This document shows positions 1 through 6,349 of a DNA stretch of 6,561 bases, in pieces. The stretch spans positions 1 through 6,561 of the forward strand of contig CALWAB010000090.1 in NCBI GenBank assembly GCA_944372745.1, read 5' to 3'. Within the stretch, counting starts at the first letter, position 1; every line of letters starts with the position of its first letter. Source of the DNA: an uncultured Clostridia bacterium. Its GTDB lineage: Bacteria > Bacillota > Clostridia > Christensenellales > UBA1242. The notes beneath the pieces were generated by a model, which saw only the letters and a list, made by a program, of their open reading frames with translations, was not told the origin of the DNA and did not search any database. Both the position numbers and the translations under genes were made by a program.

Positions 1-3000
1 TGATGCTATTGAATTCTTTAGCCCATTTAGAATTGTCGGTGATTGAATGTCACATATTACTATGTTGTTGTCGTATAGTTCATTCAAAATGAGTGTTGAA
101 TTATTAAATGCAGTGATGCTTTGAGTAATTATATCTACTGTCATTTGCCCTTGGAAATTAAGCAATGCTTTAAATTCTTGGACGAGTAATGCTTCACTTT
201 CAAAATCTGCACCATTTATTGTTGAATAGAAATTACTGTCAGTTGTAACATCAATGAATTTAATTAAATTATCGAGTTTTGTTCTATCAAGTGTACTTAA
301 GTCGTTGAGAGATAGAGTCAAATTGTCTAATGCTAAGTTTGTGTCTACAGGCAATGTATCTGCGACATCTCTCAAATTGTAAAGGATGTTGATTGCTTGA
401 GAATTAAATTGAGTGTCTCCAAAATCAAAATTGTCTATTGCTTGTATGTCTTCTGCAGCCTTATTGTGTTTTAAGTATGTCTTTGCAATGCGTTCGACAA
501 GCACATTTTGATTATTGCCAATTGTGTCAAGGATTTCACTGACATCGCTTGCTTGTAAATCGGCGATAGTGTCAAGGTCGCTTTCCATAACTAGCAATTC
601 GTCAAAAGCACTTGTTATTTCTGTCCAGTTTACATTAACATTCTCATTTGGTTGAATTGTGTCGCCATAAGCTTGGCACGCATCTAATATCAAATAGCCA
701 TAATTTACATCATCCGTCATAAAGTTTACGAGTTCTTCGTACACTTCTGTTAGCACGCCATTGTAAACAAATTTGTTGTCTTTGAGTGCTGTGAGCAAGT
801 TGCCGAATTTTGTCATATCTATTTGATTTAAGACAATGTCTGTCATTCCATCATTATTTAGTTCAAGTAAGTGTTTCGTTATTGTAGCAATATTTTCACT
901 TTGTGAAGATAGGTCAGTGCTTTCAGGAATGTGAGCAATATTAGTATTGAGATAGCCATTAAATTCATCAATCATATCATTGAGCGCATCTACTGCAAGC
1001 CCATTGAATAGTTTGCTTTCTAGTATTAATTCGGTGACTTCTGTCTGTGTATCTGTATCAAGTGACTCAACGACTTCGTCTACTGTCATAGTGCCATCCA
1101 CAAGTGGAGTCCAAGCGTTGTTATTTTTCAAAATGGTGATTATTTCGTCAATAATGTCAAATTCTGCAATAAAGTCAAAGTTATCGCCAACTATGCTAAA
1201 GTCAACTACTTTATTGATGCTCTCATTTTGTGCTAAATAATCAATGATACCATTATATGTGTTGTAAAATTCATTGCTTTCTTGCAATGCGGTGAAAGCC
1301 AAAGCGAACGCATCAATATTATCAGCAAATACATCTAAGTTGAAACTCTCTTTCATAATAGGGGATGCAACAATGGCAATATTGTTGATAACATTGCTAA
1401 ATTCCTGTTTTTTGCTGTCAAGGTTGTTAATAAAGTCTTGTATGTCTACGCTTGTGTGTGGAATGTTGATAGCGAGTTGATCGCCAATCAAATTTTGTAA
1501 TTGATTTACTAAATTTTCCACACTATATTGCATAATTGTGCTGTCAAATAAATGGTCAATAATATTCTCAATTATTGTTGAGTCTGCCTTAATAATGTCG
1601 AGAGTTTTCGAGATGCCGTCATCTTCAAATATTGCATCGACAATACCAGCAGACTTGGCTTCATCAAGAGCTTCCTTCAAGTTGAGCATCTCTTGAGTCC
1701 AATTTGTGTCTAGATTAATAGCATCGCTACTAATGTATTCATTTACTTGTTCATTATCTTTAGCGTATTGAATGCCGACTTTGTAAATAGGGTAGAGTAA
1801 ATCGCTGACCTTCATTGCGTCTAAGCTGATGCCTAAACCTTCCAAATCTACATTTTTTACAATATTTTCTACATTAATATCATTTAAGAAGTATTCAGCA
1901 TTATCTGCTACATAATTAATAATAGTAGTAATTGATTTCTTTTCTTGTTGCCAATCAATATTTGAAGCGTTGATTTTATCAATTACAAATTCAATTTCTG
2001 GCTGTATTACTTCTTCGTATAACACATTTAAGCTACGAGGTGCAGCGGCTTTTAGAATTGCAGAACTTGTCAAATTGTCTGCAACAATGTCAATACAGGT
2101 TTGATTATCATTGACATTTTGTCCCAAGCGTTTTATAAATTCTTGGGTAGAAATGGTAGAGTCGGTGAAGAAACTAATAGCATCTACAGCACCTAAAGCA
2201 TCTACGACATTTTGCACATAAGTAAATTCTTGTACATAATCAATTCCGCTATTTAATACAGAAAAATCAATGTATTTACTATATGCTTCTACTTGGTTTA
2301 GTGCTTCCACTGTATTGTCATAAGCTTCTTGAAGTAGGGTAGAAGAAGTGAACAATTCAAGTGTGTGACCAATATTGATAAAGTCAACATTTTCAATTTT
2401 GTCAGCAGTTGAGCCGTCTACATCATATTGTCTATAAAGGTCAATGAGATTATTTACAATAGTAGGCACTTCGTTGCTGACTGCACTCCAATCAATGTTT
2501 TCAAATGTGGCGTGCTTAATTGTGATAGTGCTACCTTGCATTTGAGTAAGTTCGTCTGATACATAATCAAGTGCGAAATTGACGCCTACTTGAAGCACCT
2601 TTTGAATAGTGTTAGAACCAGTAAGAGCTACAAATATGTCTTTGACAGGAGTATTTTCGCCATTGTCTTCAAGTACATCAATCAATCTTTCAAAACTGAA
2701 GTTTTCATCTTCAATTATGGCAAAAACATCGTTTTCTTGTACTACTTTCATAGCAGTGATTATGCTACTCAAGTCTTGTTTTAGGTCATTCATAGTAGGA
2801 GTGTTGTAAGAATCAAGATACAATGTCAAGAAATCTTTTATCTCAGTATTCATATTGATTTCAGGGTCATTTACGACCTTGTCTACATAATATGGAATCA
2901 AATCATCTGCAATGCTTGTCAAAGCATTTGATTCAAATAAATAGTCAAATAGTTTTTGAATAATGTCAAAGTCAAGGACTGATAAATCAAAACTTTTAAT

Positions 3001-3948
3001 TTGTTGAGCTTGGTCATAGGCGTTTACAAGAGATAAAAGTTCTTTTCTCAAATAAGTGCGAGTGTCGCCAATTTTTGCGGAACTTTGTACATCAAATGCC
3101 CAATCATCAATTCCTGTCCATCCACATATAACGCCTAGAGCAGAGTCATCATAAGCCTTGAGTGCGTCCACAACTTCATCTCCAGCCATTTCACGCAACA
3201 TATCCCCAAGTGGTTCTAATTGATTTTCGTTATCATTTTGAGAATCTTCTACATTGTAAGTTTGTACAATGGCACTTGAAGATTTGTCGACTTCGCTTAT
3301 AATTGAAGCAAATCCAGCGAGTGGAATCATTGTGAAGAATGCTATCATAAAGCCTTGTAATGTTCCAACAGCAGCACCAGCCCACCTATATTGTTTTACA
3401 GGTTTTTCTGGGACAGGGCGTACAGTACCGTTTTCAACTACACGACCATTTTGCACGGTGCGATTTTCTTGTTTCTCTTGAGCCTTTTCAGCCTTAGACT
3501 TTTTCTTTTTGCCCCAAATTGCCTTAGCAATGACAGCATAGACAATCCAAGAGATGAGTTTGAGTACCCAGAAGAGAATGACAAAGATAATACATTGTAT
3601 TAACATCTTAGGTAGGGATTCAATGAGTGCCCTTAGACTTTCGCTATTGTTGTATGCTTCAGCAATGGCTTCATTTGAAGTCAAAGCGTTCACAATAATG
3701 TCTTCTAAAGTGTGAAGCGTTTGTCCGTCACTTCCTTGTTGATTGACAATGCTAGAAATGTCCGCAGTGACAATAGCATTAGTTACAGGTATGGCTATAA
3801 AATAAGCCAACACTAAACAAATGGCTATGCTAGCAATACGCACAGCCGACTTTTTGACTCCGCGTTTGAGCCCCCAAAGGAACCCAAATAGTATGCAAAG
3901 TCCAAAAATTACATTAAGTACAATGAGTACAATAGTCGCGATTTCCAT
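1..3948 (-). CDS. Giant CvpA-like membrane protein with long acidic extracytoplasmic repeat region (3' end off window)
   Basis: The frame is open for 1316 codons from ATG at 3948 to the window edge without a stop. The start is fixed by AAAGGA (3956-3961) with 7-nt spacing. Hydrophobic segments lie at about residues 4-27, 36-55, 115-141 and 190-217. A basic loop (K28, R29, K32, K33) follows the first, and a Lys-rich linker (146-188) separates the third and fourth. By the positive-inside rule the basic stretches are cytoplasmic and everything after residue 217 is outside. The pattern GLKRG after helix 1 and WAGAAVGTLQGF in helix 4 resembles the CvpA (colicin V production) family. Typical CvpA proteins are only ~160-250 residues, so the >1100-residue tail is the oddity. 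The tail is rich in Asp, Glu and Asn, poor in Lys/Arg and Cys, and looks helical. Seven Trp occur in it, most in a D/N-W motif. Its function is unknown; an envelope or surface role is inference. The family call is by eye. Confidence 0.6.
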   Translation of the reverse strand, partial: MEIATIVLIVLNVIFGLCILFGFLWGLKRGVKKSAVRIASIAICLVLAYFIAIPVTNAIVTADISSIVNQQGSDGQTLHTLEDIIVNALTSNEAIAEAYNNSESLRALIESLPKMLIQCIIFVILFWVLKLISWIVYAVIAKAIWGKKKKSKAEKAQEKQENRTVQNGRVVENGTVRPVPEKPVKQYRWAGAAVGTLQGFMIAFFTMIPLAGFASIISEVDKSSSAIVQTYNVEDSQNDNENQLEPLGDMLREMAGDEVVDALKAYDDSALGVICGWTGIDDWAFDVQSSAKIGDTRTYLRKELLSLVNAYDQAQQIKSFDLSVLDFDIIQKLFDYLFESNALTSIADDLIPYYVDKVVNDPEINMNTEIKDFLTLYLDSYNTPTMNDLKQDLSSIITAMKVVQENDVFAIIEDENFSFERLIDVLEDNGENTPVKDIFVALTGSNTIQKVLQVGVNFALDYVSDELTQMQGSTITIKHATFENIDWSAVSNEVPTIVNNLIDLYRQYDVDGSTADKIENVDFINIGHTLELFTSSTLLQEAYDNTVEALNQVEAYSKYIDFSVLNSGIDYVQEFTYVQNVVDALGAVDAISFFTDSTISTQEFIKRLGQNVNDNQTCIDIVADNLTSSAILKAAAPRSLNVLYEEVIQPEIEFVIDKINASNIDWQQEKKSITTIINYVADNAEYFLNDINVENIVKNVDLEGLGISLDAMKVSDLLYPIYKVGIQYAKDNEQVNEYISSDAINLDTNWTQEMLNLKEALDEAKSAGIVDAIFEDDGISKTLDIIKADSTIIENIIDHLFDSTIMQYSVENLVNQLQNLIGDQLAINIPHTSVDIQDFINNLDSKKQEFSNVINNIAIVASPIMKESFNLDVFADNIDAFALAFTALQESNEFYNTYNGIIDYLAQNESINKVVDFSIVGDNFDFIAEFDIIDEIITILKNNNAWTPLVDGTMTVDEVVESLDTDTQTEVTELILESKLFNGLAVDALNDMIDEFNGYLNTNIAHIPESTDLSSQSENIATITKHLLELNNDGMTDIVLNQIDMTKFGNLLTALKDNKFVYNGVLTEVYEELVNFMTDDVNYGYLILDACQAYGDTIQPNENVNVNWTEITSAFDELLVMESDLDTIADLQASDVSEILDTIGNNQNVLVERIAKTYLKHNKAAEDIQAIDNFDFGDTQFNSQAINILYNLRDVADTLPVDTNLALDNLTLSLNDLSTLDRTKLDNLIKFIDVTTDSNFYSTINGADFESEALLVQEFKALLNFQGQMTVDIITQSITAFNNSTLILNELYDNNIVICDIQSPTILNGLKNSIAS

Positions 3949-3953
3949 ATTAA

Positions 3954-4008
3954 TTTCCTTTAAAATTTATTATAATACAAGTTTACAATATTTTATGATA
4001 AATATCAA
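3954..4008 (-). promoter_or_regulatory. Probable promoter and RBS of the CvpA-like gene
   Basis: On the minus strand, AAAGGA (3956-3961) is a good ribosome binding site. Two promoter readings are possible. A perfect TATAAT lies at 3969-3974 but has no good -35 at the right distance. TTGATA (4003-4008) pairs with a weaker TAAACT (3980-3985) at 17-bp spacing. The region is very AT-rich, so chance matches are expected; the RBS is the firm part. Confidence 0.4.
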
Positions 4009-4034
4009 GTATTATTATTAATATTGTTATATTA

Positions 4035-4120
4035 TGCTTGCAAAGCACAATATATTTTTTATGTTTTTAGTACTAGGCTTGGCTAGTGTCACTGTCCAAG
4101 ACCCTAGGTGCAGTCGACTT
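4035..4120. repeat. Degenerate/truncated C module (C0)
   Basis: This is the leftmost recognisable copy of the repeat family. A short hairpin tgctt-gca-aagca (4035-4047) is followed by an A/T tract. Then comes ggctagtgtcactgtccaag (4081-4100), which matches the second half of modules C2 and C3 with ctgtcc in place of ctgccc. An acc-cta-ggt hairpin (4101-4109) replaces the gacc-aca-ggtc hairpin of the other copies. The left arm of the long stem is not recognisable, so the copy looks decayed or 5'-truncated. Confidence 0.55.
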
Positions 4121-4204
4121 GCGTACGGCATTGGTCTTTGCGTTGGTACTTAGTCACAACTTAGTACTTAATAATATACTTAGTGCGTGAGAGCGCACTA
4201 AGGT
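4121..4204. repeat. A1 signature plus half C module (C1)
   Basis: The unit starts with the 16-nt signature A (4121-4136), followed by cacaacttagtacttaata as in C2/C3. A perfect 9-bp hairpin, cttagtgcg (4179-4187) / cgcactaag (4194-4202), follows with a tgagag loop. The unit then stops. The GGGC/GCCC and GACC/GGTC hairpins found in C2 and C3 are missing, and the next A signature begins directly in gtactagcgtac. A shortened outer stem (tagtac / gtacta) is still possible. It is a deletion variant of the complete A-C unit. Confidence 0.65.
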
Positions 4205-4300
4205 ACTAGCGTACGGCATTGGTCTTTATTTTAATAGAACTTACAAAGCAAGCATTAGTACTTACTAAAGACTACGCCATGGTGGGTCATACCACCTATA
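4205..4300. repeat. B module copy 1 (B1, includes A2 at 4209-4224)
   Basis: This ~96-bp unit aligns end to end with 4445-4540. It opens with tactag and the A signature. tggtc (4220-4224) can pair with gacta (4270-4274, one G-U) and ggc (4215-4217) with gcc (4276-4278), closing a large loop. A second hairpin follows: ggtgg (4281-4285) / ccacc (4292-4296). Differences from B2 fall mostly in the loop or as paired changes in the stems. Confidence 0.7.
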
Positions 4301-4444
4301 GCGTACAGCATTGGTCTATGGTGAGTACCTAAACACAACTTAGTACTAAATAATTATACTTTGTGCGAAAGCACAAAGATATATTTTTTAGTATATAGTA
4401 CTAAAGTGGGCTAGTGTCACTGCCCAAGACCACAGGTCAAGGGT
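4301..4444. repeat. Complete A-C module (A3 + C2)
   Basis: The A signature (4301-4316) has one change (acagc for acggc). It is followed by a long stem, ttagtacta (4340-4348) with tagtactaa (4396-4404). This encloses an 8-bp hairpin ctttgtgc / gcacaaag (4359-4366 / 4371-4378) capped by a GAAA tetraloop (GNRA type). Then come GGGC/GCCC (4408-4411 / 4422-4425) and GACC-ACA-GGTC (4428-4438). Positions 4402-4442 are identical over 41 nt to 6286-6326 on the other side of glmM. No coding potential is apparent. Confidence 0.75.
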
Positions 4445-4540
4445 ACTAGCGTACGGCATTGGTCACCGCTTTGAGAGAACCTAAAAAGTAAGTACTAGTA
4501 CTAACTAAGACCACGCCAAGGGGTGGCATCACCCCCACTA
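4445..4540. repeat. B module copy 2 (B2, includes A4 at 4449-4464)
   Basis: This is the second B unit, with perfect signature A. tggtc (4460-4464) pairs with gacca (4509-4513), and ggc (4455-4457) with gcc (4515-4517). The second hairpin is ggggtg (4520-4525) / cacccc (4530-4535) with a gcat loop. A 12-bp perfect palindrome, agtactagtact (4491-4502), lies in the large loop; the equivalent part of B1 is only similar. It is followed directly by module D1. Confidence 0.7.
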
Positions 4541-4543
4541 GGG

Positions 4544-4570
4544 TATTAGGGGATGTGAAATCCCCTAATA
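4544..4570. repeat. D1 palindrome (11-bp arms)
   Basis: Left arm tattaggggat (4544-4554) and right arm atcccctaata (4560-4570) are perfect inverted repeats around a gtgaa loop. The preceding actaggg also precedes D3. No T-tract follows on either strand, so it is not a classic intrinsic terminator. It marks the right end of the upstream repeat block. Confidence 0.75.
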
Positions 4571-4606
4571 CAAATGAAGAGGAACAGTTAGTTCCCTTTC
4601 AAGCTT
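4544..4606 (-). repeat. Left copy of ~65-bp inverted repeat flanking glmM
   Basis: Read on the minus strand, this segment aligns with 6109-6175 on the plus strand. The two share a perfect 13-bp core (4590-4602 versus 6113-6125, ttgaaagggaact on the read strand), then a gttc box, tttgtat and a D hairpin. A small stem ggaac-agtta-gttcc (4581-4595) has a counterpart in the right copy. A few indels separate the two arms. It overlaps D1. Confidence 0.65.
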
Positions 4607-4646
4607 AAAGAAATGAAATTTTGTGTAAAATGCCAAATATATACTA

Positions 4647-4674
4647 TTGATTAATTAAGATTTTATGATATAAT
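4647..4674 (+). promoter_or_regulatory. glmM promoter (extended -10)
   Basis: A -35 like TTGATT (4647-4652) is followed, 16 bp later, by a perfect TATAAT (4669-4674) with TG one base upstream (4666-4667), the extended -10 form. Transcription would start near 4681, giving a leader of about 60 nt. This is the best promoter match I see in the window. It lies outside the repeat block, so the repeats would not be part of this transcript. Confidence 0.65.
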
Positions 4675-4681
4675 ATTTAAG

Positions 4682-4699
4682 TTGTTAACAATATTGTTA
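4682..4699. promoter_or_regulatory. Possible operator: overlapping TTGTTA/TAACAA palindromes
   Basis: ttgttaacaa (4682-4691) is a perfect 10-bp palindrome and taacaatattgtta (4686-4699) a perfect 14-bp palindrome. They share TAACAA, giving three half-sites in alternating orientation just at the predicted transcription start. This would suit a repressor site. AT-rich palindromes arise easily by chance, and no regulator gene is present in the window. Confidence 0.3.
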
Positions 4700-4723
4700 G
4701 ACAAAATGACACAAAAAAGATAA

Positions 4724-4728
4724 TGGAG
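4724..4728 (+). promoter_or_regulatory. glmM ribosome binding site with long spacing
   Basis: TGGAG is the only convincing Shine-Dalgarno match before glmM. It lies 14 nt before the ATG, longer than the usual 5-9 nt. An in-frame TAA at 4731-4733 rules out a start further upstream, so ATG 4743 remains the best choice. The spacing may mean modest translation efficiency. Confidence 0.5.
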
Positions 4729-4742
4729 CATAAAGTACTTTT

Positions 4743-6098
4743 ATGAAAGATGTAAAGAAATTATTTGGAACAGACGGAATTAGGGGAATAGCGTGTGAAT
4801 ATATCACACCCGAACTCTGTTATAATGTGGGCAAAGCCCTTGCAATTCTCGCAAAGGAGCAAAAAAAACAAGATATATTGATAGGCGGAGATACGCGACT
4901 GAGTACAGATGTGTGGAAAGCCAGCATCATAGCAGGAGCACTAGCACACGGTGCAAATGTAATTGACGCAGGCATTTTGCCAACGCCAGCGGTCAGTCAT
5001 ATAATGAGATATGGCTACACTTTTGGTATAATGGTCACCGCCTCGCACAATCCACCAGAGTACAATGGCATCAAAGTCTTTGATAGTCTTGGCAATAAAC
5101 TCAGCGATGAAATGGTGGATAAACTTGAATACATATTGCAAAATATTGATGACTATGGCTTGCAACCTTACGATAAATTGGGTAGGTACAAACAAGATTA
5201 TACACTTAAAAATTTGTATGTTGATGCCATACTTAAAGATTTGAATATAGACCTATACAATTATAAGGTAGCCATTGATTGTAGCAATGGAGCTTGTAGC
5301 ACTGTCGCAGAACAAGTTTTTCGTGGACTCAATGTCGAATTTAAAATATTTAATACTGACTATGATGGATTAAATATAAATGAAAAATGTGGAGCATTGC
5401 ACCCTGAATTTGTAGCGAAGACTGTCAAAATGAACAACTATGATATAGGTTTTGCATTTGATGGCGATGGTGATAGAATAGTGTGTGTACTTAATGATGG
5501 GCGTATTTTGGACGGCGATTGCATTATTTATGTACTGAGTTTGTACTTACAAAAATTAAATTTATTGTATGGAGATACTGTAGTTACAACTATTTTGTCA
5601 AACTACGGGCTAGAACATTCGCTAAAAAAGAAAGGCATCACAATGTTGCGGACAGCCGTTGGTGATAAGCGAGTAAGTATAGAATTGCAAGGGAAGAAAT
5701 TAGCATTAGGCGGAGAGAAAGCAGGACATATTATTTATACGCCTTTCTGTAAAACGGGTGACGCAATTTATATAGCAGGGTTACTTATGAAATTGCAAAA
5801 ATTGTGCAATACAAAAATTGGCGATATATTAGACGATTTATTAATATATCCTTGCACAGAATACAATGTGCCAGTTCCTGCAAATTTAAAAGACAAAGTA
5901 TTAGATACGCCGATAGTCAAAAAGGCAATGGATGAAAGCCTTGAGAACATACAAGACAATGGGCGAATAGTGTTAAGGCCTAGTGGTACTGAAAATATTG
6001 TGCGTGTGGTTGTGGAAGGTAAGGATACAAATTTGAATGATAAGTTGGCGGGCGTGATTCGTGACAGCATAGAACAGGCCGTCAAATATTTGAGTTAA
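4743..6098 (+). CDS. glmM: Phosphoglucosamine mutase GlmM
   Basis: This cytoplasmic enzyme converts glucosamine-6-phosphate to glucosamine-1-phosphate, the step between GlmS and GlmU on the way to UDP-GlcNAc and peptidoglycan. The 451-residue length is normal for the family (~445-450). All four functional regions of an alpha-D-phosphohexomutase are present. FGTDGIRG is at 8-15. The catalytic loop TASHNPPEYNG is at 99-109, with the phosphorylated Ser at 101. The metal-binding DGDGDR is at 240-245 (Asp240, 242, 244). The sugar-binding GGEKAGH is at 323-329, and the phosphate-binding RPSGTEN at 412-418. Two deviations are visible: the sugar-binding loop is normally GGEQSGH, so the usual Ser is Ala327, and RPSGTEP usually ends in Pro. 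In many Bacillota glmM follows cdaA and cdaR/ybbR; here it stands alone behind its own promoter. It is intact, with no sign of decay. Confidence 0.97.
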   Translation: MKDVKKLFGTDGIRGIACEYITPELCYNVGKALAILAKEQKKQDILIGGDTRLSTDVWKASIIAGALAHGANVIDAGILPTPAVSHIMRYGYTFGIMVTASHNPPEYNGIKVFDSLGNKLSDEMVDKLEYILQNIDDYGLQPYDKLGRYKQDYTLKNLYVDAILKDLNIDLYNYKVAIDCSNGACSTVAEQVFRGLNVEFKIFNTDYDGLNINEKCGALHPEFVAKTVKMNNYDIGFAFDGDGDRIVCVLNDGRILDGDCIIYVLSLYLQKLNLLYGDTVVTTILSNYGLEHSLKKKGITMLRTAVGDKRVSIELQGKKLALGGEKAGHIIYTPFCKTGDAIYIAGLLMKLQKLCNTKIGDILDDLLIYPCTEYNVPVPANLKDKVLDTPIVKKAMDESLENIQDNGRIVLRPSGTENIVRVVVEGKDTNLNDKLAGVIRDSIEQAVKYLS

Positions 6099-6108
6099 CT
6101 TATTTTTA

Positions 6109-6175
6109 GTGTTTGAAAGGGAACTACCCGTTCTTTTCACATTGTTTGTATCTAGGGGATGAAATCCCCTAGATA
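6109..6175 (+). repeat. Right copy of ~65-bp inverted repeat flanking glmM
   Basis: Starting 10 bp after the glmM stop, this segment is the inverted counterpart of 4544-4606. It contains the 13-bp core ttgaaagggaact (6113-6125), a small gaac/gttc stem (6121-6124 / 6130-6133), tttgtat and the D2 hairpin. Both arms present the core toward glmM and the D hairpin away from it. Confidence 0.65.
6149..6175. repeat. D2 palindrome (12-bp arms)
   Basis: tatctaggggat (6149-6160) and atcccctagata (6164-6175) form a perfect 12-bp stem with a gaa loop, about 50 nt past the glmM stop. It could slow or end glmM transcription. However, ataactag follows instead of a run of T, so I keep it as a repeat and only a possible terminator. 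It is also the left boundary of the downstream repeat block. Confidence 0.75.
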
Positions 6176-6349
6176 ACTAGCGTACGGCAGTGGTCTATGG
6201 TGAGTATCTAGACACAACTTGGTACTTAATAATATACTTAGTGCGTGATAACGCACTAAGATATATATTTTTAAGTTTTAAGTATTAAAGTGGGCTAGTG
6301 TCACTGCCCAAGACCACAGGTCAAGGACACTTGTCCTTGTACTAGGGTA
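6176..6349. repeat. Complete A-C module downstream of glmM (A5 + C3) with extra hairpin
   Basis: Signature A (6180-6195, one change: gcagtgg) is followed by the same order as A3-C2. An outer stem ttggtactta (6219-6228) / taagtattaa (6279-6288) contains two G-U pairs. The inner 10-bp hairpin is cttagtgcgt / acgcactaag (6237-6246 / 6251-6260) with loop gata. GGGC/GCCC (6292-6295 / 6306-6309) and GACC-ACA-GGTC (6312-6322) follow. A further 7-bp hairpin, caaggac-actt-gtccttg (6322-6339), is unique to this copy. The orientation is the same as in the upstream block. Confidence 0.75.

Noticed and set aside
980..3603. Several 64-86-codon plus-strand frames
   Set aside because: All lie opposite the uninterrupted 1316-codon minus-strand gene, lack RBSs and are Ser/Thr/Leu-rich mirror frames of it.
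1..3948. TGA recoded as Trp (Mollicutes-type code)
   Set aside because: All Trp codons in both genes are TGG, and no in-frame TGA occurs in 1316 + 451 codons.
4121..4464. CRISPR array from the repeated 16-nt signature
   Set aside because: Spacing is uneven (88, 92, 148 nt), the sequence between copies is itself repeated rather than unique, and no cas genes are seen.
4035..4570. Integron attC sites or cassette array
   Set aside because: The expected GTTRRRY / RYYYAAC core pairs are not found at consistent positions, and no integrase is present.
4571..4742. A riboswitch or glmS-type ribozyme in the glmM leader
   Set aside because: The leader after the predicted start is only about 60 nt and shows no recognisable conserved core. 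The glmS ribozyme belongs to glmS, not glmM.
4941..6085. Minus-strand frames of 84 and 105 codons
   Set aside because: Both are antisense to the well-conserved glmM and show no independent coding signs.
6149..6175. Classic Rho-independent terminator of glmM
   Set aside because: The stem is strong but no run of T follows on the plus strand, and the same palindrome occurs at positions unrelated to gene ends.
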